Source: Petrocella atlantisensis
GTDB lineage: Bacteria; Bacillota; Clostridia; Lachnospirales; Vallitaleaceae
Direction: 5' to 3'
DNA: 64,000 bases
NCBI RefSeq assembly: GCF_900538275.1
Contig: NZ_LR130778.1
Coordinates: 2,166,001-2,230,000, forward strand
The notes beneath the pieces were generated by a model, which ran no database searches, was not told the DNA's origin, and worked only from the letters and a program-made list of their open reading frames with translations. The stretch's first letter is position 1. Each line of letters opens with the position of its first letter. The translations under genes were made by a program, and so were the position numbers. Positions 27,447 through 36,314 of the stretch are shown here, in pieces.

Positions 27447-27474
27447 TTGTACCTACTATTTCCTATGTTATAAT
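27447..27474 (+). promoter_or_regulatory. Promoter of the Crp/Fnr-family gene, followed by an inverted repeat
   Basis: TTGTAC at 27447-27452 and TATAAT at 27469-27474, spacer 16 bp. About 12 bp after the -10, TGATGATA (27487-27494) and TATCATCA (27503-27510) form an 8-bp inverted repeat with an 8-bp gap. This could be an autoregulatory operator or a leader hairpin. Confidence 0.6.
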
Positions 27475-27548
27475 AATAAATCAAGGTGATGATACATCGT
27501 TTTATCATCATAATTTTGATATAAACATCTTAAAAGAAGGGTGACACA

Positions 27549-28238
27549 ATGAAAAAAGAAGAGATTATTGAAGTTCTTAGTGAGGTTAGCCTCTTTAGAA
27601 CCATGACAGCGGATTGCATCCTGCTTAACTTGAATAAAATGAATTATTTCCTAAAAACATTTGACAAGAATGAAGTCATAGCTAGGGAAGGCGATGATTG
27701 CAACCAGATTGGGATTGTTCTGTCAGGGAGCCTAGAACTTAGAAAAGAGTTTCCAGCCGGACACTATATGACACTGACGTATCTGGATAGAGGCCATATT
27801 TTTGGAGAAGTCATTGTTTTTTCAAATATATCTAAGTATCCTGCCACCATTATAACGACACTTAAAACAGAAGTTCTGTATATTCATAGGGAAGACATCA
27901 TTCAATTGATGGAAGGGTGCGAGTCCATTCTCAAAAACTTTGTATCTGTGATATCGAATAAAGTAGTGATGCTGAATAAGAAGACATCCATACTGTCCTT
28001 TAAAACCATCGAGGAAAAAGTAGCCAGCTATATATTAGAAGAGTATAAAGCTAGGCAACAGATGACCTTTAACATACCTCTTAGTAGGAAGGAGTTGGCA
28101 GGTTATTTAAACGTACCAAGACCTTCCTTGTCAAGAACTATGGGAAAAATGAAGACAGAAGGGATTATTGATTTTTATCAGAATACGGTCAAGATTTTGG
28201 ACATTCAAGCTCTGGAAGATTGTCTCTTTAAGATCTAA
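27549..28238 (+). CDS. Crp/Fnr-family transcriptional regulator
   Basis: A 229-residue regulator. The N-terminal cyclic-nucleotide-binding-like beta-roll (EGDDCNQIGIVLSGSLEL, GHIFGEVIVF), a dimerisation helix and a C-terminal winged helix (PLSRKELAGYLNVPRPSLSR) are seen. There is no clear N-terminal four-Cys cluster motif as in FNR, and the cAMP-contact Arg is not evident, so the signal is unknown. It lies between hemerythrin and the hydrogenase-maturation genes, which suggests a redox or fermentative role. The tail ends 4 bp before the convergent hydG stop. Confidence 0.85.
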   Translation: MKKEEIIEVLSEVSLFRTMTADCILLNLNKMNYFLKTFDKNEVIAREGDDCNQIGIVLSGSLELRKEFPAGHYMTLTYLDRGHIFGEVIVFSNISKYPATIITTLKTEVLYIHREDIIQLMEGCESILKNFVSVISNKVVMLNKKTSILSFKTIEEKVASYILEEYKARQQMTFNIPLSRKELAGYLNVPRPSLSRTMGKMKTEGIIDFYQNTVKILDIQALEDCLFKI

Positions 28239-28242
28239 TACC

Positions 28243-29619
28243 TTAAAAGAAGAGATCTCTTTCCCCATCTTCGATGGCTTTTAGACGTAAAATTGTGGTT
28301 TGTTTCATCTTTTCGCTTGGAATTTTCTCGATGTGAATTTTTATGGTTGCTTCGCCGAGTGCCTTTAGATCCTCATCTGCATAATCTTCCAGATATTCTT
28401 TTAAGGTGAGCAGTGCATTGGGTTGGCACAGATTATGGATCTGGCCACTTTTTGCAACCTGCATAAATCGATCCCCTGTTCTACCGGCGCGGTAACAAGC
28501 AGTACAATAACTTGGTAAGAAACCTTTTTCAAGTAGCGATTGTATGATCTCATGTTGAGGGCGTTCATCAGCAAGTTGAAATTGACTGGCCATTTTCTCT
28601 TCATCGGTATAACCGCCTACGTCTGTTTTGGAACCAGCACTGATTTGTGAAACGCCAATATGGATCACTTCTTCTCTAAAACTGGCTTCTTCCCTTGTTG
28701 AGAGGATGATGCCGGTATAGGGAACGGCTAATCTTATAATAGCGACCAAACGCTTAAAAGCGTCATCATCAACAGCATAGGGATAAGCTTCAACCGCAAC
28801 ATCCATGGCTTTTTTGATACGTGGTACGGACATAGTATGGGGTCCGACACCGAAAACTTCTTCAAGGTGTTCTTTATGCATCATCATACCTAAAAGTTCA
28901 TATTTGTAATCATACAAACCAAAAAGTGCACCAATACCAACATCATCAATACCGCCTTCCATCGCACGATCCATGGCAGTTAGGTGGTATTCGTAGTTGG
29001 ATTTTGGTCCCTTTGGATGGTACTTCTTATAGGTGGGTTGGTGGTAGGTCTCTTGAAATAGGATGTAGGTACCAATATCGGCAGCTTTGAGTCGCTTGTA
29101 GTTTTCTACAGTTGTTGCAGCCACATTGACATTGATACGTCTTATGGCACCATTGTCACTTTTGGTCTTGTAGATAACATCCATAGCATGAAGGACATAG
29201 TCCAAATCACAGTTGATAGGATCTTCTCCTGCTTCTAGTGCAATTCTTTTATGACCCATGGCTTCAATCTTCAAGGCTTCACTTGCGATTTCCTGATCGG
29301 TCAGTTTACGTCTTGCTATGGTGTTGGTTTGTTTATATCCACAGTAGGTGCAGCCATTCACACAATAGTTAGATATATACAATGGTGCAAACATAACGAT
29401 ACGATCCCCATATATGGTATTTTTGATGTGATTGGCACAAGCAAACATCTCATCTAACAGGTCCTGATCTTCAAATTGCAAAAGAGCAGCAACATCTTCA
29501 AGGGTCAAACCGACACAAGTTTTAGCTTTTTCTATGATGGCACGTATATCTTCCTTACTGTGTTTGTAACCTGCTTCTAGTAATGCCGTGATTTTTTGGT
29601 CATCTATAAAATTCTGCAT
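28243..29619 (-). CDS. hydG: [FeFe]-hydrogenase maturase HydG (tyrosine lyase)
   Basis: Radical SAM enzyme that splits tyrosine to give the CO and CN ligands of the hydrogenase H-cluster. The N-terminal CxxxCxxC motif is in YCVNGCTYCGYKQ, and the C-terminal second cluster ligands are SYCTACYRAG and HNLCQPN, which separate HydG from ThiH. The length of 458 aa is usual. GGAGG lies 10 bp before the ATG. Last gene of an aspA-hydF-regulator-hydG operon. Confidence 0.95.
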   Translation of the reverse strand: MQNFIDDQKITALLEAGYKHSKEDIRAIIEKAKTCVGLTLEDVAALLQFEDQDLLDEMFACANHIKNTIYGDRIVMFAPLYISNYCVNGCTYCGYKQTNTIARRKLTDQEIASEALKIEAMGHKRIALEAGEDPINCDLDYVLHAMDVIYKTKSDNGAIRRINVNVAATTVENYKRLKAADIGTYILFQETYHQPTYKKYHPKGPKSNYEYHLTAMDRAMEGGIDDVGIGALFGLYDYKYELLGMMMHKEHLEEVFGVGPHTMSVPRIKKAMDVAVEAYPYAVDDDAFKRLVAIIRLAVPYTGIILSTREEASFREEVIHIGVSQISAGSKTDVGGYTDEEKMASQFQLADERPQHEIIQSLLEKGFLPSYCTACYRAGRTGDRFMQVAKSGQIHNLCQPNALLTLKEYLEDYADEDLKALGEATIKIHIEKIPSEKMKQTTILRLKAIEDGERDLFF

Positions 29620-29641
29620 TTGAAATCCTCCGTTTTAAATT

Positions 29642-29899
29642 TTAATTAATTTTCTTGGAAAGGGCACTTTTGACGTTGACGCCTTTTAGGGCGCCGAGTT
29701 GGCCGGTTAGGCTTCCAATCTGGTCCGTTGTTCCATCAACGACAACGGAAATAATGCTAATCTCACGCTGATTGATATTGGGTAGTCCCATCCGACCTAC
29801 GATAATTTGGTTGTGGTCATGTAAGACTTGATTGATTCGATGGATATCGCCGTCTTTTTCTATAACGACACCCACAACACCTATTCGATTTTCTATCAT
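29642..29899 (-). CDS. TM1266-like iron-only hydrogenase system regulator
   Basis: Small ACT-like protein (85 aa) of the family found beside [FeFe]-hydrogenase maturation genes (named after TM1266). The pattern RIGVVGVVIE...ISIISVVVDGTTDQIGSLTGQLGALKGVNVKSA is typical. It starts directly after the hydF stop, with GAGGTGA overlapping the end of hydF, so it is translationally coupled. Its molecular role is unproven. Confidence 0.88.
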   Translation of the reverse strand: MIENRIGVVGVVIEKDGDIHRINQVLHDHNQIIVGRMGLPNINQREISIISVVVDGTTDQIGSLTGQLGALKGVNVKSALSKKIN

Positions 29900-31135
29900 T
29901 TAATTCACCTCGTCCCAGATCATTTTTGCCAATGGAAAGGGTTCCAGTGCTCTATCTAGAATGCCGTGTACATAGGCAATCATAACACCGTAGTTTACAA
30001 TGGGAACCTGTAGGGATTCTACAGTCTCAAGCCGGTAGGCCATAGCTTTTTTGTTAAGCATACAGGCACCACAATGGATGATCAATGCGTAATCTTTAGC
30101 GGAGTCGGTAAAACTTACACCGGAGACATAATCAAAATGTAATTGCTTTCCGGTGATTTGCTTGAGCCATCTTGGAATCTTGACGGTACCGATATCGTCA
30201 GATTGCCTATGATGGGTGCAACCTTCTGAGATAAGAACTTTGTCGCCATCTTTAAGGGCTTCAATGGCTTTTGCACCCTTGACAAGTTGTAGAAGGTCGC
30301 CTTTGTGTCTGGCAAAGAGAATGGAAAAAGAGGTCATCAGAATATCTTTTGGGGTATCGGCTGCGACCTTCAAAAAGGCTTGTGAGTCGGTGATAACCAG
30401 TTTGGGTTTTGTACCCAGTCGGTCCAAAGTCTCCCTAAGTTCATGTTCTTTACAAACAATGGCTATGGCATCACTTTCCAGTATGTCTCTTATGGTCTGT
30501 TGCTGGGGTAAAATGAGACGTCCTTTTGGAGCCGCTTTATCTATAGGGGTGACCAAGACGACAAAATCGCCGGGTTGAATCAGGTCACCAACAATTTTGA
30601 ACTGATCTTCATCGCTTGGAAGAGCAAGACTCATGGCAATTTTTAGTTCCTTAACCCCTTCTTTGGTAATACTTGAAACAGGATAGATGGGGATGCCCAT
30701 TTCTTTTGACAAGGATTCTAATCGATGGGCATCTAAAGTATTTAAGTCAGATTTATTTAAGACGCCGATTAACGGTATTTTTTTGTCTTGAATGGTTTTG
30801 ATAAGCTCTATTTCAAATGCATGATTTTTTTGGAGGCTGTCCATAACCAGAACCGCCAGATCGGTTTTGTTTAAGACATCCAAAGTTTTCTGTTTCCTGA
30901 GTGCGCCAAGCTGGGTGGCATCATTGAGCCCGGCAGTATCAATTAACATAACAGGGCCAAGGGGGAGAAGTTCCATAGCTTTGTATACAGGGTCTGTTGT
31001 GGTGCCACTTACATCAGAGACCAAAGCGATGTCTTGTTGGGTGACGGCATTAATCAGACTGGATTTGCCTGCGTTGGTTTGCCCAAAGAAAGCAATATGT
31101 ATGCGGTTAGATTGTGGTGTTTGGTTTAAGCTCAT
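29900..31135 (-). CDS. hydF: [FeFe]-hydrogenase H-cluster maturation GTPase HydF
   Basis: Scaffold that assembles the 2Fe subcluster and delivers it to apo-hydrogenase. The N-terminal Ras-like GTPase has a P-loop (GQTNAGKSSL), DTAGLN and NKSD. The C-terminal cluster-binding domain has the CTHH and HCGACM ligands. AAGGAG precedes the ATG. hydE is not in this operon or window, so it must be elsewhere if the pathway is complete. Confidence 0.95.
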   Translation of the reverse strand: MSLNQTPQSNRIHIAFFGQTNAGKSSLINAVTQQDIALVSDVSGTTTDPVYKAMELLPLGPVMLIDTAGLNDATQLGALRKQKTLDVLNKTDLAVLVMDSLQKNHAFEIELIKTIQDKKIPLIGVLNKSDLNTLDAHRLESLSKEMGIPIYPVSSITKEGVKELKIAMSLALPSDEDQFKIVGDLIQPGDFVVLVTPIDKAAPKGRLILPQQQTIRDILESDAIAIVCKEHELRETLDRLGTKPKLVITDSQAFLKVAADTPKDILMTSFSILFARHKGDLLQLVKGAKAIEALKDGDKVLISEGCTHHRQSDDIGTVKIPRWLKQITGKQLHFDYVSGVSFTDSAKDYALIIHCGACMLNKKAMAYRLETVESLQVPIVNYGVMIAYVHGILDRALEPFPLAKMIWDEVN

Positions 31136-31145
31136 GAGATTCTCC

Positions 31146-32546
31146 TTATGACATGCCGGGGATACCCGGTTTGGTCACTTGCCTGGGATTAAGAATAAGA
31201 TCAACGGTGGCTTCAGGCATCACTTTGTGCTTTATAAGATAATTTCTAAGGGTCATATCAGCTTCTTTTGCAGCACATGTTAGGGTTGCGGTTTCTTCAT
31301 AACCAAGGTGATGGATCAATGCTGCGCTAAGTGATGTGGATTTTTCCAGATGCTTTTTACAGTTATCTGCATTGGCGGTTAAGGTCTGAATGCACAACCG
31401 ATCAAATGAATCCACACTTCGTATAAGTAAGTCCAGTGATTCAAGAAGGGTATCAGCGATTAAGGGCATAAAGGCATTAAGCTCCAATTGACCGAGATAA
31501 GCAGCTTGTGTAAGTACAGCATCGTTACCAATGACTTTTAGCCCGGCTTGTAGCACAGATTCGCAGATAACAGGGTTGACTTTACCTGGCATTATGGAAG
31601 AACCGGCTTGTAAAGGCTTCATTCTAATCTCATCAAGTCCACCGGCAGGTCCGGATGCCATTAGTCTTAAGTCACTGCTTATTTTGATCATATTGGTGGC
31701 ACAGGCTTTTAGAAAACCCGAGACCTCAACAAAAACATCCATATTTTGATAGGTGTCCATAAGAAGATCACTACGCGCAATGCCAAGACCGGTCAATTCT
31801 CGAAGTAAGTCCGTTACCATATAGATATAAGGCATGGTTGCATTAAGGCCTGTGCCAACCGCGGTTCCACCGATGCCGACTTCTCGAAGTCTTTCTTCAA
31901 CTTTGTAAATACGCCATCGGTCCCTTGATATGGCTTTTGCATAAGCGGCGAATTCTTGACCGAGAGTGACGGGTAATGCATCCATAAGTTGAGTGCGCCC
32001 CAGCTTTAGAACATCTGAAAAAAGTTGTTCCTTTTCTTGTAAGCTTTCTTGTAAAGCAGCCAAATGATCTGCAAGGGCTCTAACCTTGTAGATGGCAGTA
32101 ATCCTTAAAGCAGTAGGGTATACATCATTGGTGGATTGGGATAGATTCACATGGTCGAGAGGGTGGATTTTTTTGTAATCCCCCTTGGGAAGACCCAACT
32201 GTTCAAGGGCTACATTGGCAATAACTTCATTGACATTCATGTTTGTGGAGGTACCTGCACCACCTTGTAAGGCATCGGTTATCAAATAGTTATCGTAGGT
32301 ACCTGTCATAATAAGGTCACAAGCCATAATAATACTACCCGCAATCTCGGGCTCAAGTGCGCCTGTTTTTTGGTTGGCCATAGCACAGGCCTTTTTTACA
32401 AGTACCAGATTATGGACCAAATCCATATGAACTGGGCGACCTGCCAGTGAAAAATTATGAAGAGCCCGATTGGTGTGTATGCCATAGTAGGAAGCCGAAT
32501 CTATAGAGATAGAGCCTAACTGATCTTTTTCTGTTCGAAAATCCAT
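31146..32546 (-). CDS. aspA: Aspartate ammonia-lyase
   Basis: Deaminates L-aspartate to fumarate and ammonia. Fumarase/aspartase superfamily: the signature loop GSSIMPGKVNP near residue 317 holds the catalytic Ser, and TSTNMNVNEV and LSQSTNDVYPT form other active-site segments. 466 aa is normal. It is the first gene of a unit with hydF, the TM1266-like gene and hydG, 10 bp upstream of hydF. Ammonia supply for the bridging dithiomethylamine ligand is an attractive but unproven reason for this linkage. Confidence 0.92.
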   Translation of the reverse strand: MDFRTEKDQLGSISIDSASYYGIHTNRALHNFSLAGRPVHMDLVHNLVLVKKACAMANQKTGALEPEIAGSIIMACDLIMTGTYDNYLITDALQGGAGTSTNMNVNEVIANVALEQLGLPKGDYKKIHPLDHVNLSQSTNDVYPTALRITAIYKVRALADHLAALQESLQEKEQLFSDVLKLGRTQLMDALPVTLGQEFAAYAKAISRDRWRIYKVEERLREVGIGGTAVGTGLNATMPYIYMVTDLLRELTGLGIARSDLLMDTYQNMDVFVEVSGFLKACATNMIKISSDLRLMASGPAGGLDEIRMKPLQAGSSIMPGKVNPVICESVLQAGLKVIGNDAVLTQAAYLGQLELNAFMPLIADTLLESLDLLIRSVDSFDRLCIQTLTANADNCKKHLEKSTSLSAALIHHLGYEETATLTCAAKEADMTLRNYLIKHKVMPEATVDLILNPRQVTKPGIPGMS

Positions 32547-32586
32547 AAATAACCTACTTTCAATGGTGTAGGGTTAAAGTGTAAGT

Positions 32587-32632
32587 GAAAAAAGGTATAA
32601 GAAAACCCAACCCTGCTGTGTCATGGATACCC
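32587..32632 (-). promoter_or_regulatory. Possible attenuator hairpin in the aspA-hydFG leader
   Basis: On the minus strand GGTAT (32631-32627) pairs with ATACC (32598-32594), with a CCA/TGG extension inside, followed directly by six T. This is a terminator-like structure about 45 nt before aspA, within a leader of about 160 nt that also has a TCAC-TAT-GTGA hairpin (32636-32646). The whole 32547-32891 gap has no gene. Confidence 0.4.
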
Positions 32633-32712
32633 ACTTCACATAGTGACTGGAAATACTTGAATTCCTTACTCTTAGACGCATCCTTGAGCTTAGAAAATGA
32701 ATTTATAAGTTC

Positions 32713-32741
32713 ATTGTAAAAGATTATTGGGAGTTTGTCAA
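32713..32741 (-). promoter_or_regulatory. Sigma-A promoter of the aspA-hydF-hydG operon
   Basis: On the minus strand: TTGACA (32741-32736), 17-bp spacer, TACAAT (32718-32713). Confidence 0.75.
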
Positions 32742-32891
32742 TAATTTATCAATATTTTTTAAAATCTATTTTTCCATGGACTAAAGAAACATTATTGTTT
32801 TTTTATAAAGCTTTTATAACTTTTTATGAACTTATATAGATGTACGTGTTAAAATAAGAAAAAATAGGCCCAAAATAAAGGAGGTGGCTTT

Positions 32892-34124
32892 GTGGACAAC
32901 AATCAGAAAAAAGAAACAGAGCAACCGGTGAAAAAGAAACTTGAGATGCCGATGACCAACCAGATTTTTATCAAAACCTTTATTAGGACTAACGGAAATA
33001 ATACAAACACCACAGAGGAACAGCGCCTTAGGCTTAAAAAATATCTGCTATTTTTAAGATTGTTTCCATTTATTTTTTTACTGGTGACCACTGGGTTTTT
33101 CTATCTTCTCTTTTATCTATCAAGATATAATTTCCCTAGATTAATTTTGTCAGGTATTTTCATGGTTATTTTTATCCGTGAGGTCAGCACATTGATTTTT
33201 TCTTTTAGGATGCGCAACAATATCTTACGACCACTAGAGCATCTTCAGCAAGCGGTTGATGAGGTGGCAGGCGGCAATTACGGCTATACAGTTGATGATA
33301 CAGTCCCTACCATGATCAGTGGTCTTTTTCATTCTTTTAATAAAATGAGTGTACAATTAAAAGAAGGACAAGCGGTTAAAGAAAAATATGAGCAAAACCG
33401 TAAAGAGCTTATAGCCGGTATATCTCATGACCTTAAAACGCCAATCACTTCCATTCTTGGCTATATAGAAGGTATTAATGAAGGGGTGGCCAATACAGAA
33501 GAGAAAATGCAGACATATATGGATATTATTTATAAAAATGCTCAGTATACAAATCAACTCATTGACGACCTTTTTCTTTTCTCAAAGCTAGATATCAATC
33601 AAATGGACTATAATTTTGAGCTCATATCCGTCAAAGACTATTTTTTGGATATATTTGTTGAAAAGAAAATAGATTTAGAAGAACAGGGTGCTAAAGTCGT
33701 TTATGACATAGATTTGGAAGAAGACTTTGTCATGGCCATAGATTCGAAATTGGTCCATAGGATTGTAAGTAACCTTATTGGCAACGCAGTTAAATATAAT
33801 GACAAGCCGAATTTGAACTTACGCTTACAAGTTAAGGCCATAGAAGGTAAAGAGCATGGCATTATGGTAAGCGTTTCAGACAATGGCATCGGTATAGATG
33901 AAGCCCATATTCATCAGGTTTTTGATGTATTTTATAGAGGTGATGATTCCAGAAGTAAGGATGTGGGTGGTACCGGACTGGGCCTTTCCATATCCAGACA
34001 GTTGGTTGAGGCCCATGGTGGCACGATATGGGCAGAAAGCACACCAGGAACAGGTACGACCATACACTTCACTTTATTGGATCAACATAAGGAGGTAAAC
34101 CATGGCGAAGATATTAATTATTGA
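32892..34124 (+). CDS. Membrane sensor histidine kinase
   Basis: Two-component sensor, 410 aa, GTG start after AAAGGAGG. There are two TM helices (about residues 52-75 and 82-103) with almost no extracellular loop, so it may be an intramembrane or lipid-sensing kinase. HAMP (RPLEHLQQAVDEVAGGNYG), HisKA with the phospho-His in LIAGISHDLKTPIT, and HATPase_c with NAVKYND, DNGIGI and GGTGLGLSIS follow. It overlaps the response-regulator gene by 23 bp; the kinase-first order is unusual. The signal is unknown. Confidence 0.9.
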   Translation: MDNNQKKETEQPVKKKLEMPMTNQIFIKTFIRTNGNNTNTTEEQRLRLKKYLLFLRLFPFIFLLVTTGFFYLLFYLSRYNFPRLILSGIFMVIFIREVSTLIFSFRMRNNILRPLEHLQQAVDEVAGGNYGYTVDDTVPTMISGLFHSFNKMSVQLKEGQAVKEKYEQNRKELIAGISHDLKTPITSILGYIEGINEGVANTEEKMQTYMDIIYKNAQYTNQLIDDLFLFSKLDINQMDYNFELISVKDYFLDIFVEKKIDLEEQGAKVVYDIDLEEDFVMAIDSKLVHRIVSNLIGNAVKYNDKPNLNLRLQVKAIEGKEHGIMVSVSDNGIGIDEAHIHQVFDVFYRGDDSRSKDVGGTGLGLSISRQLVEAHGGTIWAESTPGTGTTIHFTLLDQHKEVNHGEDINY

Positions 34125-34791
34125 AGATGATAAAAACATTGCAAGTCTTGAAAAGGATTATTTGGAAATGAACGGATATGAAACAAAAATAATAGCAGAC
34201 GGTTTAGAAGGCGTTAAGGAAGCCAGAACCAAAATATATGATCTTATTATTATTGATGTGATGTTGCCTACAATCAATGGGTTTGATATATGTGCTATGA
34301 TTCGTGATGAGTTAAGCATACCTATGATCATCGTGTCGGCAAGAAATGATGATATTGATAAGATTAAAGGTCTAGGACTTGGTGCAGATGATTATATTAC
34401 GAAACCCTTTAGTCCCAGTGAACTTATAGCCAGAGTCAAGAACCAGTTGGCCCGTTATGAACGGTTCCTAAAAACCAATGAAGACGGGGTCACCTTAGAG
34501 TACCATAACATTGTACTTAATAAGGAAGCTAGAAAAGTGATTATCGGAGGAAAAGAGGTGGCATTTACTGCAACAGAATTTGACATGCTCCAATTCTTCA
34601 TGAAAAATCCGGATATTGTTCATAGTAAGACCATTCTATTTGATCGTATATGGGGTGAAGATGAATATGGAGACATCGCAACGGTGGCGGTATATATTCA
34701 GAAAATCCGAAAAAAAATTGAGAAAAACCCTTCGACACCAAAAATAATAGAAACTGTTTGGGGTGCCGGCTACCGGTTTAATAAGTTTTAG
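34102..34791 (+). CDS. OmpR-family response regulator
   Basis: Partner of the overlapping kinase. The receiver domain has IEDDKN, the phospho-acceptor Asp in LIIIDVMLP and the Lys in YITKPF. The winged helix (FTATEFDMLQFFM, TVAVYIQKIRKKIEKNP) is OmpR-type. AAGGAGG inside the kinase 3' end drives translation. A large hairpin follows. Targets cannot be deduced. Confidence 0.92.
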   Translation: MAKILIIEDDKNIASLEKDYLEMNGYETKIIADGLEGVKEARTKIYDLIIIDVMLPTINGFDICAMIRDELSIPMIIVSARNDDIDKIKGLGLGADDYITKPFSPSELIARVKNQLARYERFLKTNEDGVTLEYHNIVLNKEARKVIIGGKEVAFTATEFDMLQFFMKNPDIVHSKTILFDRIWGEDEYGDIATVAVYIQKIRKKIEKNPSTPKIIETVWGAGYRFNKF

Positions 34792-34827
34792 AGTTGGTTG
34801 ACAAGCTATAATCATAATGTTACATTT

Positions 34828-34865
34828 AATTAAGGATGTTGAATGTTTATTCAACATCCTTAATT
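34828..34865 (+). terminator. Hairpin after the response-regulator gene
   Basis: A 16-bp perfect stem (34828-34843 with 34850-34865, loop TGTTTA). The T-tract after it is poor, and the next gene starts 19 bp later. It may terminate, stabilise the upstream mRNA, or act as the leader of the next gene. Confidence 0.6.
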
Positions 34866-34884
34866 CTAGAATAAGAGGTGTATG

Positions 34885-36084
34885 ATGAAAATAGAGATGA
34901 TAAAAGAGGCGGCTGACTTACTCGCGGATGTGATTAAGAAGACGCCTTTAATTTATAGTCAGGTATTTAGTACAGAAAGCGGTAATGAGGTATATTTGAA
35001 GCCGGAAAACTTACAAATCACAGGTGCTTTTAAGATACGTGGTGCTTATAATAAAGTCAGTCATCTGACAGAACTGGAACGTTCCTGCGGTATTGTAGCA
35101 GCATCAGCGGGGAATCATGCCCAAGGTGTGGCTTTTGCAGCAAGCAGGCTAGGTGTTAAGGCAACCATTGTTATGCCCAGTCAGACACCTTTGATTAAAA
35201 TCGAAGCAACCAAAGAGTACGGAGCTGATGTGGTACTATATGGGGATTGCTATGACGATGCCCAAGGTAAAGCCTTGGAAATTCATAAAGAAAAAGGGGC
35301 AACCATCGTCCATCCTTTTGATGATCCTTATGTTATTGCTGGACAAGGAACCATAGGACTTGAGATTATGGAAGCCCTTGAAGATGTGGATATCGTTGTC
35401 GTTCCTATAGGTGGCGGTGGTCTTATTAGTGGGATTGCTTGTGCGATCAAAGAAATTAATCCTAAAATACGTATTATTGGTGTTGAGCCAAAGGGTGCAC
35501 AGACTCTAAATTATTCTTTGCAAAACAACTGTGTGAGTGAGCTTAATGCTGTATCTACCATTGCTGAAGGCGTAGCGGTTAAGAAACCGGGAGAGCTGAC
35601 CTTCTCCATGGTTAAGCGTTATGTAGATGAGATTGTTGTAGTATCGGATGTGGATGTATTAGAAGCGTTTCTCTTAATGGTGGAAAAAGAAAAGTTAATC
35701 GTTGAAAATGCAGGGGTGTTATCTTTAGCTGCGTTAAAAAAACTACCCTATAAGAATAAGAAAATAGTAAGTGTCATAAGTGGTGGTAATATTGATGTGG
35801 TGACCATTTCGGAAATGATAAACCGAGGCTTAATATCCAGAGGCCGTCTGTTCTGCTTCTCGGTGGAACTACATGATACCCCTGGTGAATTGTTGAAGAT
35901 TGCTAAGATACTGGCAGATCACAAGGCCAATGTTATTAAGCTTGAGCACAATCAGTTTAAAACCATTGACCGGTTTATGCATGTTCAGTTGGAGATCACG
36001 CTTGAAACCAATGGCCATAAACATGTTAAAGAAATCAAAAAAGCCCTTCGCGATGAAAGCTATCATGTCACGGTAGTTTATTAG
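34885..36084 (+). CDS. Threonine ammonia-lyase with C-terminal ACT domain
   Basis: PLP enzyme converting threonine to 2-oxobutyrate and ammonia. The PLP-Lys is in GAFKIRGAYNK near residue 47, the phosphate-binding glycine loop is PIGGGGLISG, and a C-terminal ACT-like domain (about residues 325-400, SVELHDTPGELLKIAKILA) follows. About 400 aa is the form shared by catabolic (TdcB-like) and short IlvA enzymes, so biosynthetic versus catabolic use is unresolved. AGAGGTG suits ATG 34885 better than the preceding ATG at 34882. Confidence 0.88.
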   Translation: MKIEMIKEAADLLADVIKKTPLIYSQVFSTESGNEVYLKPENLQITGAFKIRGAYNKVSHLTELERSCGIVAASAGNHAQGVAFAASRLGVKATIVMPSQTPLIKIEATKEYGADVVLYGDCYDDAQGKALEIHKEKGATIVHPFDDPYVIAGQGTIGLEIMEALEDVDIVVVPIGGGGLISGIACAIKEINPKIRIIGVEPKGAQTLNYSLQNNCVSELNAVSTIAEGVAVKKPGELTFSMVKRYVDEIVVVSDVDVLEAFLLMVEKEKLIVENAGVLSLAALKKLPYKNKKIVSVISGGNIDVVTISEMINRGLISRGRLFCFSVELHDTPGELLKIAKILADHKANVIKLEHNQFKTIDRFMHVQLEITLETNGHKHVKEIKKALRDESYHVTVVY

Positions 36085-36209
36085 CCGTCCGCCATGACGC
36101 GGTTAAGTTACTGCCCTGATGGGCAGATATACTTCAAAAGCCCCTAAATACCTTAAAACTTAGGCTCTTTGTCAAATCTTGGGGTAATCCCTATATTGAT
36201 GAGTCAACC

Positions 36210-36246
36210 AAGTCTCTAAGTGAAAAAAAGCTTAGGGACTTTTTTA
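36210..36246 (+). terminator. Rho-independent terminator of the threonine ammonia-lyase gene
   Basis: AAGTCTCTAAG (36210-36220) pairs with CTTAGGGACTT (36231-36241), followed by six T. The 36085-36557 gap also contains structured element A1 and the left end of an ISL3 element. Confidence 0.85.
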
Positions 36247-36314
36247 GATGAAGTTAGATGTTCTTTTTACAACCCTAATACAAGCTGGGGATAGAATGAA
36301 AGGGGGTTTTAATG

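Noticed and set aside
28243-29619. ThiH (thiamine tyrosine lyase) instead of HydG
   Set aside because: The additional C-terminal cysteine motif and the neighbouring hydF and TM1266-like genes identify HydG.
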